The notes under the pieces were generated by a model. That model did not search any database, was not told the origin of the DNA, and was given only the letters and a program-made list of their open reading frames with translations. DNA of 64,000 nt from NCBI GenBank assembly GCA_004297335.1, contig SCUD01000058.1, forward strand, positions 1 through 64,000, written 5' to 3'. Source of the DNA: Gammaproteobacteria bacterium (lineage in GTDB: Bacteria > Pseudomonadota > Gammaproteobacteria > Steroidobacterales > Steroidobacteraceae). The position numbers were made by a program, and so were the translations under genes. Shown piece after piece: positions 1-9,175 of the stretch; positions within the stretch are counted from its first letter, which is position 1; every line of letters begins with the position of its first letter.

Positions 1-619
1 GGCCGACGACCTCGCCACCCGGAATCTGCAGCACATGGACCGTGCAGTTCGTGCCGGGACGGATACCGGGCGGTCGGAACCAGCGCCGCTCGACGTGCGC
101 CTGGATTGCCGCAACGTACTCTGCCTTGAGGCCGCTCGCCGCGGCACCGGTCTGCTGTTCCTCCGCTGCAAGCCGCGCGCGCAGCTCCGCCTCGCGTTCC
201 CCGCGGAGTCGCGCCTCGCTGGCCGCACGCCGGCTCTCCTCGGCGGCGCGGACCCGGGCCTGTTCCTCCGCGCGACGTTGTGCAGCGAGCTCGGCCTTGC
301 GTCGTGCCTGGGCCTTCGCGGTTACCTCCCGCTCGGCGACGGCCCGCTTCGCGGCCAGCGCCGCCTCCTGCCGCCGGGCAGCCGCCTCGGTCTGCCGGCG
401 CTGGGTATCCGCACGCCGCCGCTTCTCTGCGCGCAGGCTCGCCGCCGCCTGCAGGATCGCCTGGTCGACGATGGTCGCCGCGATCGGCACCGGTGGGACT
501 GCGGGCGGCAAGTCACGGGACGGCAGGACGAAGCTGGCAAACAATGCACCCGCCAGCAGCGCGTGCAGCGCCAGTGACCAGCCGTAGGGGGCGAGCGCGG
601 CCGGGCGGATCGTGTTCAT
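1..619 (-). CDS. tolA: TolA, cell-envelope spanning protein (3' end missing)
   Basis: Inner-membrane protein of the Tol-Pal system that links the TolQR motor to TolB/Pal during outer-membrane constriction. Translating leftward from ATG 619-617 gives about 206 residues: a short cytoplasmic N-terminus, one membrane segment (about residues 12-33, ending SFVLPSRD), then a long Ala/Arg/Glu/Gln-rich helical domain (about residues 55-160), then the start of the C-terminal globular domain (EYVAAIQAHVERRWFRPPG). The helical domain is low-complexity, which is typical of TolA. The start overlaps the tolR stop as ATGA, indicating translational coupling. The window edge removes the last part of the gene, so tolB and pal are probably just outside. 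Confidence 0.9.
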   Translation of the reverse strand, partial: MNTIRPAALAPYGWSLALHALLAGALFASFVLPSRDLPPAVPPVPIAATIVDQAILQAAASLRAEKRRRADTQRRQTEAAARRQEAALAAKRAVAEREVTAKAQARRKAELAAQRRAEEQARVRAAEESRRAASEARLRGEREAELRARLAAEEQQTGAAASGLKAEYVAAIQAHVERRWFRPPGIRPGTNCTVHVLQIPGGEVVG

Positions 620-1080
620 CGCTGGTGCCGGAGTTCCTCGAGCGCGCGCGCCGCCCGCGGGTCGGTCAGGAAGCCGATTTTCGTTGCCCCGGCCTGCTGC
701 AGCAGCGCCATGCCCTGCACGACCCGGCCATACGGCACCTGCTCATCGGCCCGGACCAGCACCGGAGTCCGCGCATCGCGGCCGATCACGATCCGCGTGC
801 GCCGCAAGAGCTCGGCGTCCGGTACCGCGGCCGAGCGATTCTCGCCGATGTTCAGGAAGAAGCGCCCCTCGCGGTCCACCGACAGCACCAGTGGCTCGTG
901 TTCGCGCAGCAGCTCGGCATCGAGCGCCTGCGCGTCGGCTGCCGGCAGCTCGACCTCGATGCCCTGGGTCAGGAGTGGCGCGGTGATCATGAAGATGATC
1001 AGCAGCACCAGCATCACGTCGATGTAGGGCACGACGTTGATCTCGCCCATCAGCCGGCGGCGGCGCTGCAGGCCGGCCAT
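616..1080 (-). CDS. tolR: TolR, Tol-Pal biopolymer transport protein
   Basis: ExbD/TolR family subunit that, with TolQ, converts the proton-motive force into movement of TolA. The 154-residue protein begins MAGLQRRRRLMGEINVVPYI, then has a single membrane helix (about residues 16-38, DVMLVLLIIFMITAPLL) with the essential Asp of this family, then a periplasmic domain. The ATG (1080-1078) overlaps the tolQ TGA, and its own TGA overlaps the tolA ATG. Length and position between tolQ and tolA are as expected. Confidence 0.95.
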   Translation of the reverse strand: MAGLQRRRRLMGEINVVPYIDVMLVLLIIFMITAPLLTQGIEVELPAADAQALDAELLREHEPLVLSVDREGRFFLNIGENRSAAVPDAELLRRTRIVIGRDARTPVLVRADEQVPYGRVVQGMALLQQAGATKIGFLTDPRAARALEELRHQR

Positions 1081-1763
1081 CAGCTGCTCCGGCTCGCCGC
1101 GTGGCGCTGCAGCAGGGTCGAGAACTCCTCCATGAAGGTGTCGTAGCGCAGTTCGAGCCGGCTGACCTGGTCGGCATAGCGGTTGTAGGCCACGACTGCC
1201 GGGATCGCCGCGAACAGGCCCATGGCGGTTGCGATCAGTGCCTCGGAAATGCCCGGCGCGACCATCGCGAGCGTCGCCTGCTGGACATTGCCGAGGCCGC
1301 GGAAGGCACCCATGATGCCCCAGACGGTGCCGAACAGGCCGACGTACGGACTGGTGGAACCCACTGTCGCCAGCGTCGCGAGGCTCTCCTCGAGGCGGTC
1401 GATTTCCCGCAGCTGGGCGACCCGCATCGCGCGTTGCACGCCCTCGAGCACCTGCGCCGGAACCGTGCCCGGCTGCGTCCGCAGTCGCGAGAACTCCCCG
1501 AAACCGGCCTCGAAGATGCCCTCCATGCCGGTCGCGGTACCGGCCTTCGCCTCGATACCGCGGTACAGCGCACCGAGATCGCCACCGGACCAGAACACGG
1601 CCTCGAAGCGCGCGGCCTCCGCCTGGGTCGCCCGCAGCAGCCGGCGCTTGCGGACGATGATCGCCCAGGACACCACGGACGCACCGAGCAGCAGCAGCAG
1701 CACGGCCTGGACGATGAGGCTGGCATCGAGGATCAGTTGCAGGATCGAAGGCTGATCGCTCAA
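1080..1763 (-). CDS. tolQ: TolQ, Tol-Pal proton channel subunit
   Basis: MotA/TolQ/ExbB family inner-membrane protein forming the proton channel with TolR. 227 residues with three hydrophobic segments: near residues 10-35 (LILDASLIVQAVLLLLLG), about 130-155 and about 170-195 (GISEALIATAMGLFAAIPAV). The conserved VGLFGTVWGIMGAF stretch precedes the second segment. The start is TTG at 1763-1761, which overlaps the ybgC TGA; it is the start that preserves the coupled operon and the family N-terminus. A separate ExbB/ExbD pair lies at 54.7-55.7 kb. Confidence 0.95.
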   Translation of the reverse strand: MSDQPSILQLILDASLIVQAVLLLLLGASVVSWAIIVRKRRLLRATQAEAARFEAVFWSGGDLGALYRGIEAKAGTATGMEGIFEAGFGEFSRLRTQPGTVPAQVLEGVQRAMRVAQLREIDRLEESLATLATVGSTSPYVGLFGTVWGIMGAFRGLGNVQQATLAMVAPGISEALIATAMGLFAAIPAVVAYNRYADQVSRLELRYDTFMEEFSTLLQRHAASRSS

Positions 1764-2188
1764 GTCGCTGCTCCCTGGGCCATGACCGGTGGCAACGGCC
1801 GCGGCTTCTGGTTGTCGGCATCGATGCAGGCCACGCGGATCGTCGCGCTGATCAGTCGCTCACCGTCCACGGTGCTGCGCCGGATCTCCTGCTCCATGAC
1901 CAGCGAGGCACGGCGTTGTTCCCGGACCCGCACCGAGACCTGCAGCTGGTCATCGTAATGCGCCGGGCGATGGTAACGGATCTGCGCCTCGGCCACGACG
2001 AACTGCACCCGTTCGTTGCGCAGCAGCCCGGCCTGGTCGATGCCGCGCGCGCGCAGCCATTCGCTGCGGGCCCGTTCCATGAACCGCAGGTAGCCGGCGT
2101 AATACACGACGTTGCCGGCATCGGTGTCCTCCCAGTAGACCCGTACCGGGAACCAGAATGCCGGAGCGGCCGACCGTGGCTCCTTCAT
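1760..2188 (-). CDS. ybgC: YbgC-type acyl-CoA thioesterase
   Basis: Hotdog-fold 4-hydroxybenzoyl-CoA-thioesterase-like protein that is almost always the first gene of tol-pal operons; in E. coli it hydrolyses short acyl-CoA esters. 142 residues. The signature [20 protein letters not shown] (about residues 18-37) carries the catalytic Asp of the family. The ATG (2188-2186) overlaps the ruvB TGA by one base pair of the ATGA type, so the gene is co-transcribed with ruvCAB upstream and tolQRA downstream. Confidence 0.93.
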   Translation of the reverse strand: MKEPRSAAPAFWFPVRVYWEDTDAGNVVYYAGYLRFMERARSEWLRARGIDQAGLLRNERVQFVVAEAQIRYHRPAHYDDQLQVSVRVREQRRASLVMEQEIRRSTVDGERLISATIRVACIDADNQKPRPLPPVMAQGAAT

Positions 2189-3228
2189 TCCCGGAACAGC
2201 GGCAGGCTGCCCGTGGCGGGATCAGCCTCCGGTGGCTCGTAGCCCAGATGACGGTAGGCAAGCCGGCTCGCGACGCGGCCGCGCGCGGTGCGCATCAGGT
2301 AGCCCTGCTGGATCAGGAAGGGCTCGACGACGTCCTCGAGCGTACCGCGCTCCTCACCGAGCGCGGCGGCCAGGCTGTCGATGCCGACGGGCCCACCCTC
2401 GAAGCGCGTGATCAGCGCCTGCAGCAGCGCCCGGTCCAGGCTGTCGAAACCCTGCTGGTCGACCTCGAGCAGGTCGAGTGCCGCCGCGGCAACTTCGCGA
2501 TCGATGTCGCCGCCGGCCCGCACCTCGGCGTAGTCGCGTACGCGGCGCAGCAGCCGGTTGGCGATGCGCGGCGTGCCCCGCGAACGCCCGGCGATACCGG
2601 TCGCGCCGGCGGCATCGAGCCGCAGGCCGAGGATCGCTGCAGCACGCTGCACGATCCGCGTGAGCTCCTCCTGCGAGTAGAACTCCAGCCGGTGCACGAT
2701 GCCAAAGCGGTCCCGCAGCGGCGAAGTCAGCAGTCCCGCCCGGGTCGTGGCCCCGACCAGCGTGAACGGCGGCAGGTCCAGCTTGATCGAACGTGCGGCG
2801 GGACCCTCGCCGATCACGATGTCGAGCTGGAAGTCCTCAAGTGCCGGATACAGGATCTCCTCGACCACCGGGCTCAGCCGGTGAATCTCGTCGACGAACA
2901 GCACGTCGCGCGGCTGCAGGTTGGTCAGGATCGCCGCGAGATCGCCCGGGCGCTCGAGCACGGGACCGGAGGTCTGGCGCAGGTTCACGCCGAGCTCATG
3001 CGCGACGATCCCGGCGAGCGTGGTCTTGCCAAGCCCCGGCGGGCCGAAGATCAGCACGTGGTCGAGCGCCTCGCCGCGCCGGCGCGCGGCTTCGATGAAG
3101 ATGCCGAGTTGCTCCTTGACCGGCTCCTGGCCGATGTAATCGGACAGGAGCCGCGGGCGCACCGTGCGCTCGATGACTTCGTCCTCGCGGATCGGCCTGC
3201 CGGTGATGACGCGGTCCTGCTCGATCAT
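2185..3228 (-). CDS. ruvB: RuvB, Holliday junction branch-migration ATPase
   Basis: AAA+ motor that drives branch migration with RuvA. 347 residues, the usual length. Visible motifs are the Walker A loop [10 protein letters not shown] (about residues 64-73), the Walker B DEIH ([11 protein letters not shown]), the sensor region [19 protein letters not shown], and a C-terminal winged-helix ending [19 protein letters not shown]. It overlaps ruvA by an ATGA junction. No LexA box was seen upstream of this operon, so SOS control, which applies to ruvAB in E. coli, is not evident here. Confidence 0.97.
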   Translation of the reverse strand: MIEQDRVITGRPIREDEVIERTVRPRLLSDYIGQEPVKEQLGIFIEAARRRGEALDHVLIFGPPGLGKTTLAGIVAHELGVNLRQTSGPVLERPGDLAAILTNLQPRDVLFVDEIHRLSPVVEEILYPALEDFQLDIVIGEGPAARSIKLDLPPFTLVGATTRAGLLTSPLRDRFGIVHRLEFYSQEELTRIVQRAAAILGLRLDAAGATGIAGRSRGTPRIANRLLRRVRDYAEVRAGGDIDREVAAAALDLLEVDQQGFDSLDRALLQALITRFEGGPVGIDSLAAALGEERGTLEDVVEPFLIQQGYLMRTARGRVASRLAYRHLGYEPPEADPATGSLPLFRE

Positions 3229-3827
3229 CGCGTCCGGTCCGGCCCGACCGAGGCCTGCAACGCGCGGCGGATCAGGTCTTCCGTGCCGACATCATCCGCC
3301 GCGACCGTCTGCAGCAGCCGCGCGGCCTCCGCCGGGCGATAGCCGAGTGCGACCAGTGCCGCAGTGGCCTCGGAACGCGCGTCGCCGCGCCCGGCGCTGG
3401 CGGCGCCCGCCCCCGCCTGGCCCCGCGACTGGATCCGGTCGCGCATTTCGATCACCAGCCGCTCGGCGATGCGCCGGCCGACGCCTGGAATGCGCACCAG
3501 GGTCGCGACGTCCTCGGTCTCGACGCAGCGAACAAAGGTATCCACGTCGATCCCCGACAGCAGCGCGAGCGCGATCTTCGGGCCCACGCCCGAGACCCGC
3601 AGCAGCTCGCGGAACAGGCGGCGTTCGTCCTCGGTCGCGAAACCGAACAGCAGGTGGGCATCCTCGCGGACCACCAAGTGGGTATGCAGCTCGACCTCGC
3701 CGCCTGCGTCCGCAAGACGGTAGAACGTCGACATCGGCGCCTCGAGCTCGTAGCCGACACCACCGACATCGACCAGCAGCGCCGGAGGCTGCCGCCGCAC
3801 CAGGCGCCCCCGCAGGAAGCCGATCAT
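3225..3827 (-). CDS. ruvA: RuvA, Holliday junction DNA-binding subunit
   Basis: Tetrameric protein that clamps Holliday junctions and loads RuvB. 200 residues. The N-terminal OB fold starts [10 protein letters not shown], followed by the helix-hairpin-helix repeats ([17 protein letters not shown] and [19 protein letters not shown]) and a C-terminal domain III ([20 protein letters not shown]) that contacts RuvB. The ATG at 3827 overlaps the ruvC TGA. Confidence 0.97.
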   Translation of the reverse strand: MIGFLRGRLVRRQPPALLVDVGGVGYELEAPMSTFYRLADAGGEVELHTHLVVREDAHLLFGFATEDERRLFRELLRVSGVGPKIALALLSGIDVDTFVRCVETEDVATLVRIPGVGRRIAERLVIEMRDRIQSRGQAGAGAASAGRGDARSEATAALVALGYRPAEAARLLQTVAADDVGTEDLIRRALQASVGPDRTR

Positions 3828-4327
3828 GCCGCCCGCCCGGTCCGCAGTACCGGACCGCCCCGGTGCTGGGCGTGGCACAGCGCAATCGCCAGCGCATCGG
3901 CCGCGTCGCTGCCGATACGACCCTGCAGGTCGAGCAGCCGGCGGATCATGTGCTGCACCTGCAGCTTGTCGGCTGCACCATGACCGGTGACCGCCTGCTT
4001 GACCGCCCGCGGCGCATATTCGAAGGCCGGCGCGCCGCCCTGGCAGGCGCCGCACAATGCCGCGCCGCGCGCCTGGCCCAGCTTCAGCGCACTGTCCGGA
4101 TTGCGATGCATGAACACGCGCTCCACCGCGATCTCGCCCGGGCTGTAGCTTCCAACCAGCTCACCGACTTCGCGGTAGATCGCCAGCAGGCGCCCGGCCA
4201 GCTCGCCACTGCCGACCCGGATGCAGCCACTGGCGACGTAGCGCGCTCCCACCGGCCCGATGTCGATGACGCCAAAGCCAGTCACGCGCGATCCCGGGTC
4301 GAGACCCAGGATACGCACCGTCGCCAT
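3824..4327 (-). CDS. ruvC: RuvC, Holliday junction resolvase
   Basis: Endonuclease that nicks Holliday junctions symmetrically. 167 residues. Acidic residues of the RNase H-like active site are visible: ILGLDPGSRVTGFG (Asp about residue 10), IAVERVF (Glu about 69) and DAADALAIALCHA (the C-terminal acidic pair). First gene of the ruvCAB-ybgC-tolQRA run. It is divergent from relA, with 115 bp between the two starts. Confidence 0.97.
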   Translation of the reverse strand: MATVRILGLDPGSRVTGFGVIDIGPVGARYVASGCIRVGSGELAGRLLAIYREVGELVGSYSPGEIAVERVFMHRNPDSALKLGQARGAALCGACQGGAPAFEYAPRAVKQAVTGHGAADKLQVQHMIRRLLDLQGRIGSDAADALAIALCHAQHRGGPVLRTGRAA

Positions 4328-4442
4328 GTTGCTGTTGCGTTGCAGTGGCAGTCCGCCCGATTGCGAGTCGCGATCCCACCGGGAACCGCGATCAGAGCGG
4401 CTATGATAACGGCAATTTCCACGCCCCGGCACACGCCGCGAC

Positions 4443-6572
4443 ATGAAGACGACGATCTCCACGCCGGCCGCCGGCATGGCACTGCTGGATGAGCTGGCGG
4501 TCACGCTGGACCGGCTGGGCGACGGCTCCGCCGCCTGGCAGGCGGCTGCCGCGCGCGGGCGCGAAACCGCAGCCATCGTGGCCGCGCTCGACGCCGAACG
4601 CGAAATCATCGCCGGCACCCTGCTGCAGCCGTTGCTGGCCGGCGGCTTGCTGGCGGAAGCCACGGCGCTCACGGCTTTCGACCCGGAGACCGTGCGCTTT
4701 GCCCAGGCGCTTGGCCAGCTCGGCGAATTCCAGGCCGGCGCGCACTGGACGCCGGAGCGGCCACTGTCGGCGGCCCAGGCGGATGCGCTGCGCCGCATGC
4801 TGCTCGCGATCGTCACCGATCCGCGCCTGGTGCTCGCGCGGCTGGCCGGGCAGCTGTGCCGGATCCGCCACGCTCGTGAGCTCAGCGAGGTTGAACAGCG
4901 CCGGCTCGGGTGGGAGACGCGCGAGATCTACGCGCCGCTCGCGAACCGCCTCGGCATCGGCCAGCTCAAGTGGGAACTCGAGGATCTCGCCTTCCGCTAC
5001 CTGGAACCCGCGCAATACCGCCGCATCGCCGCGCAGCTCAACGAGCGCCGCGCCGACCGCGAGCACTACATTGACGAGGTGATCCGCGAGGTGCGGCAGG
5101 AGCTCGCCAGGCTCGGGGTCGAGGCCGAGGTGGCCGGCCGCCCGAAGCACATCTACAGCATCTGGCGCAAGATGCAGCGCAAGAACCTGGCCTTCGAGCA
5201 GGTCTTCGACATCCGCGCCATCCGCATCATCACCGGCTCGATCGCCGACTGCTATGCCGCACTCGGCGCGGTGCACGGCCGCTGGCCCTACCTCCAGGGC
5301 GAGTTCGACGACTACATCGCCACGCCGAAGGACAACCTGTACCGCTCGCTGCACACCGCGGTGATCGGGCCCGGCGGCATGCCGCTCGAGGTGCAGATCC
5401 GGACCCGCGACATGCACGACCAGGCCGAACTCGGCGTGGCCGCGCACTGGCGCTACAAGGAGGGCCGGGGCCGCGACGCGGCCTGGGACCGCAAGATCCA
5501 GTGGCTGCGCGAGCTGCTTGCGCCGGGCATCGAGGGCGAGAGCGACGGCGACTTCCTCGGCCGCGTGCGCGCCGACCTGTTCGGGGATCGCGTCTATGCG
5601 CTGACCCCGCGCGGCGAGGTCGTCGACCTGCCGGCAGGATCGACGCCGCTCGACTTCGCCTACCAGGTCCACACCGAACTCGGGCACCGCTGCCGCGGCG
5701 CCCGCGTCAACGGCCACATCGCGCCGCTCGATCACCAGCTGCGGAACGGTGAGGTCGTCGAGATCATCGCCGGTCGCGTCGCCCAGCCGAGCCGCGACTG
5801 GCTGATCGCGCAGCAGGGCTTCCTGGCCTCGCCGCGCAGCCGCGCCAAGGTGCGCGCCTGGTTCCGCCGCCGCGACGCCGACCAGAACCGGCACGAGGGC
5901 CGGGAGATTCTCGAGCGCGAACTCGCCCGGGCCGGAGCACAGCACACGGTGGCGTTGCCCGAGTTGCTCAGTGAGTTCGGCCAGGACAGCGCCGAGGCCC
6001 TGCACCTGGCGCTCGGCGCCGGCGACCTGAGCTCCGCCCAGCTCGCCGGCGCGATCCAGCGCCGGCTGCGTGAACACGTCCCCGCGCAGCCGCCGTCCGC
6101 CGCTCCGCCGCCGCGCCGGGCCGCGGCCGCTTCCCAGGTCGCCGGGGTCGGCGACCTGCTGTCCTCCTATGCCCGTTGCTGCAACCCGGCTCCACCGGAA
6201 TCGATCACCGGTTACGTGACCGTCGGCCGCGGCGTAACGATCCACCGCGCGGACTGTGCCAATCTCGCGCGGCTCGCGCTGCGCGCACCCGAGCGCCTGC
6301 TGCAGGTGCAGTGGGGTCAGGCCGGCCCGGCTCGATTCCCGGTTGAGGTCGTCCTGCATGCGATGGACCGGCCGGGACTCGCCCGCGACGTCACGACGCT
6401 GCTCGCGGAATCGAAGATCAACCTGGAGCGACTGGCGTCCCGTCCGGATGCCCGGCACGGCAGCGTGGATCTTTCGCTGCGCATCGCCATCAGCAACCTC
6501 GATGAACTCGCCCGCCTGCTGACCCGGCTCGCCGCGCTGCCGGGTGTCATCAGCGCCCGCCGGCGGACCTGA
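4443..6572 (+). CDS. relA: RelA, GTP pyrophosphokinase ((p)ppGpp synthetase I)
   Basis: Ribosome-associated stringent-response enzyme transferring pyrophosphate from ATP to GTP or GDP. 709 residues. Order: an N-terminal pseudo-hydrolase domain with no HD metal motif; the synthetase domain (about 210-340) with GRPKHIYSIWRKMQ and the EFDD signature at residues 287-290 that marks RelA rather than SpoT; a TGS domain from about 379 (DRVYALTPRGEVVDLPAG); a zinc-finger-like part (SSYARCCNPAPP); and a C-terminal ACT domain. The usual Gly of the NGYRS loop is Leu here (PKDNLYRSLHT). Monofunctional synthetase is therefore the likely activity. Its stop lies 6 bp from the convergent lpdA stop. Confidence 0.95.
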   Translation: MKTTISTPAAGMALLDELAVTLDRLGDGSAAWQAAAARGRETAAIVAALDAEREIIAGTLLQPLLAGGLLAEATALTAFDPETVRFAQALGQLGEFQAGAHWTPERPLSAAQADALRRMLLAIVTDPRLVLARLAGQLCRIRHARELSEVEQRRLGWETREIYAPLANRLGIGQLKWELEDLAFRYLEPAQYRRIAAQLNERRADREHYIDEVIREVRQELARLGVEAEVAGRPKHIYSIWRKMQRKNLAFEQVFDIRAIRIITGSIADCYAALGAVHGRWPYLQGEFDDYIATPKDNLYRSLHTAVIGPGGMPLEVQIRTRDMHDQAELGVAAHWRYKEGRGRDAAWDRKIQWLRELLAPGIEGESDGDFLGRVRADLFGDRVYALTPRGEVVDLPAGSTPLDFAYQVHTELGHRCRGARVNGHIAPLDHQLRNGEVVEIIAGRVAQPSRDWLIAQQGFLASPRSRAKVRAWFRRRDADQNRHEGREILERELARAGAQHTVALPELLSEFGQDSAEALHLALGAGDLSSAQLAGAIQRRLREHVPAQPPSAAPPPRRAAAASQVAGVGDLLSSYARCCNPAPPESITGYVTVGRGVTIHRADCANLARLALRAPERLLQVQWGQAGPARFPVEVVLHAMDRPGLARDVTTLLAESKINLERLASRPDARHGSVDLSLRIAISNLDELARLLTRLAALPGVISARRRT

Positions 6573-6578
6573 GCAGCC

Positions 6579-8006
6579 TCAGCGGTTCAATGCGTCGATC
6601 GCGCGCTTGTCCACCGCGAGCGCGGCCTCATGCATGGCTTCGGCGAGCGTCGGATGGGCGTGGATCGTGCGCTGCAGGTCCTCGCTGCTCGCCGAGTACT
6701 CCATGGCCAGCACGGCCTCCGCGATCAGCTCCCCGGCCATGGGCCCGATCACATGCACGCCGAGGATCTCATCGCTGCCGGCGTCGGCGATGATCTTGCA
6801 GAAACCGGCGGGCGCTTCCATCGCCCGCGCACGGCCGCTGGCCGCGAACGGAAAGCTGCCGGTCTTGATCGCCCGGCCGGCGGCGCGCAGCTGCTCCTCG
6901 TTTTGCCCGACCCAGGCGATCTCCGGCGCCGTATAGATGACTCCGGGGATGGCCCGGTAATTCACCTCCGCATAGCGCCCGGCGATGCGATCCGCGACGG
7001 CGACACCCTCCTCGCGCGCCTTGTGCGCGAGCATCGGCCCGCGCACGCAGTCGCCGACCGCCCAGACCTCCGCCGCGGTCGTGCGACAGTGTTCGTCCAC
7101 CTCTATAAAACCACGGGCATCGAGCTGCACACCGGTGTCCTCGCCGAGCAGGCCGGCGGTGAACGGGCGGCGCCCGATCGCAACGACGACCCGATCCACG
7201 ACGACGCTGTGCTCGCCCTTCGCATCCGTGTAGCGAATCGTCACTTCCTTCTCGCCAACGACCGCTGCGGTTACCCTCGCGCCGAGCCGGATGTCGAGGC
7301 CGAGACGCTTGAAATGCCGCGCCGCCTCCTTCGCGACCTGGCCGTCCGCCATCGGCAGCAGCTGCTCGAGCGCCTCGAGCACGACGGTCTCGGCGCCGAG
7401 CCGCCGCCAGACGCTGCCGAGTTCGAGACCGATGACCCCGGCGCCGATCACGCACAGGCGCGGCGGCACTTCCTGGAACTCAAGCGCTCCCCAGGAATCC
7501 ACGATCCGATCGCCATCGAAGGGCACGCCCGGCAGCGCCATCGGCTCGGAGCCGCTCGCCAGCACGACCTGGCGCGCCTGCAGCCGGCGCATCTGGCCCG
7601 CGTGATCGGTGAATTCGACCTGCCGGCCGGCCAGCAGCCGGCCGCGGCCCTGCAGCGGCGTGACGCCGGCCGCCTTGAACAGCGCCAGGATGCCCTGGGT
7701 GCTCTGACGCACGATGTTGGCCTTGCGCTGCTGCATCTTCGCGATGTCCATCGCGATGCCCTCGACGCGCAGCCCATGCGCGGCGAATTCATGCTGAGCG
7801 CGATGCAGGAGCTCGGAAGATTCGAGCAGCGCCTTCGACGGAATGCAGCCGGCATTCAGGCAGGTGCCGCCGAACGCCGGGCTGCCGTCGCGGTTGCGCC
7901 AGCCATCGATGCAGGCGACCGTGAGGCCGTTCTGCGCCGCGCGGATCGCCGCCGGATAACCGCCGGGGCCGCCGCCGATCACGATCACATCGAAGTTGTC
8001 ACTCAT
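6579..8006 (-). CDS. lpdA: Dihydrolipoyl dehydrogenase (E3)
   Basis: Flavoprotein that reoxidises the lipoamide of the E2 subunit and passes electrons to NAD+. 475 residues. It shows the FAD Rossmann motif IVIGGGPGGYPAAIRAAQ, the redox disulfide in GGTCLNAGCIPSKALL (about residues 46-61), a second NAD-binding fold (CVIGAGVIGLELGSVW) and the catalytic His-Glu region HAHPTLAEAMHEAAL near the C-terminus. Last gene of sucA-sucB-lpdA, 11 bp after sucB. It most probably serves 2-oxoglutarate dehydrogenase, though E3 can be shared with other complexes. Confidence 0.95.
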   Translation of the reverse strand: MSDNFDVIVIGGGPGGYPAAIRAAQNGLTVACIDGWRNRDGSPAFGGTCLNAGCIPSKALLESSELLHRAQHEFAAHGLRVEGIAMDIAKMQQRKANIVRQSTQGILALFKAAGVTPLQGRGRLLAGRQVEFTDHAGQMRRLQARQVVLASGSEPMALPGVPFDGDRIVDSWGALEFQEVPPRLCVIGAGVIGLELGSVWRRLGAETVVLEALEQLLPMADGQVAKEAARHFKRLGLDIRLGARVTAAVVGEKEVTIRYTDAKGEHSVVVDRVVVAIGRRPFTAGLLGEDTGVQLDARGFIEVDEHCRTTAAEVWAVGDCVRGPMLAHKAREEGVAVADRIAGRYAEVNYRAIPGVIYTAPEIAWVGQNEEQLRAAGRAIKTGSFPFAASGRARAMEAPAGFCKIIADAGSDEILGVHVIGPMAGELIAEAVLAMEYSASSEDLQRTIHAHPTLAEAMHEAALAVDKRAIDALNR

Positions 8007-8017
8007 CCCGCCTTCCT

Positions 8018-9175
8018 TCAGACCTGCAGCAGCAGCCGCGCCGGATCCTCGAGCGCGTCCTTCACGGCGACCAGGAACTGCACGGCTTCGCGGCCATCGA
8101 TGATCCGGTGGTCGTAGCTCAGCGCGACGTACATCATCGGCCGCACGACGACCTGGCCACCGACCGCCACCGGACGCTGCTGGATCTTGTGCATGCCGAG
8201 GATCGCGCTCTGCGGCGCATTGACGATGGGCGTGGACAGCAGGGAGCCGAACACGCCGCCATTGGTGACCGAGAAGGTACCGCCGGTGAGTTCCTCCAGC
8301 GTGATGGTGCCGTCGCGGGCCCGTTCGCCGAAACCGGACACGGCCTTTTCCAGGTCGGCGAAGCTCTTCTGGTCGGCATCCCGGATCACCGGCACCAGCA
8401 GTCCGCGCTCGGTCGAGACCGCAACCCCGATGTCGAAGTACTCGTGGTAGACGATATCGTTGCCGTCGACCGCCGCGTTCACGACCGGGAAGCGCCGCAG
8501 TGCCTCGATGCAGGCCTTGACGAAGAACGACATGTAGCCGAGGCGCACGCCGTGGCGCTGCTCGAAGGCCTCGCGATGGCGTGTGCGCAGCTCGCTGAGC
8601 GCGTGCATGTCGATCTCGTTGAAGGTCGTCAGCATCGCCTGGGTGGCCTGCGCCGCGACCAGCCGTTCGGCGATGCGCGCGCGCAGCCGCGTCATCGGCA
8701 CGCGCTGCTCGACCCGCCCGCCCGCCGCCGCCAGGGTAACCGGCGTCGCGGACTGCACCGCCACCGCCGGCGGAACCGGCGTCGCGGCCGGAGCACGCTC
8801 GAGATGGACCGCGACGTCCGCCTTGCTGACCCGGCCATCGCGCCCGCTGCCGGCGATCGCGGCGGCCTCGAGGCCATGCTCCCCGGCCAGCCGCCGCGCG
8901 GCCGGCGACAGCTTGCCGGCGGGTTCCTTGCCGCCCTCGCCCTCCTCGATGATCGCCAGCAGGTCGCCACCGACGACGGTGGTGCCCGCCTCGACCTTGA
9001 CGGCCTTAAGGACTCCGCTGACCGGAGCCGGCACCTCGAGCACGACCTTGTCGGTTTCCAGGTCTGCGAGGTTCTCGTCGCGATTCACGCGCTCACCCGG
9101 CTGCCGGTGCCAAACGACCAGCGTCGCGTCAGCGACCGACTCAGGCAGTTGCGGGACACGGACTTCGGTACTCAT
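8018..9175 (-). CDS. sucB: Dihydrolipoyllysine succinyltransferase (E2 of 2-oxoglutarate dehydrogenase)
   Basis: Core E2 of the TCA-cycle complex, transferring succinyl groups from lipoamide to CoA. 385 residues. N-terminal lipoyl domain with the lipoylated Lys in [16 protein letters not shown] (about residue 43), a peripheral-subunit-binding domain ([19 protein letters not shown]), an Ala/Pro-rich linker, and the catalytic domain ending in [16 protein letters not shown] with the catalytic His/Asp. There is one lipoyl domain, as in SucB. The ATG overlaps the sucA TGA (ATGA). Confidence 0.96.
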   Translation of the reverse strand: MSTEVRVPQLPESVADATLVVWHRQPGERVNRDENLADLETDKVVLEVPAPVSGVLKAVKVEAGTTVVGGDLLAIIEEGEGGKEPAGKLSPAARRLAGEHGLEAAAIAGSGRDGRVSKADVAVHLERAPAATPVPPAVAVQSATPVTLAAAGGRVEQRVPMTRLRARIAERLVAAQATQAMLTTFNEIDMHALSELRTRHREAFEQRHGVRLGYMSFFVKACIEALRRFPVVNAAVDGNDIVYHEYFDIGVAVSTERGLLVPVIRDADQKSFADLEKAVSGFGERARDGTITLEELTGGTFSVTNGGVFGSLLSTPIVNAPQSAILGMHKIQQRPVAVGGQVVVRPMMYVALSYDHRIIDGREAVQFLVAVKDALEDPARLLLQV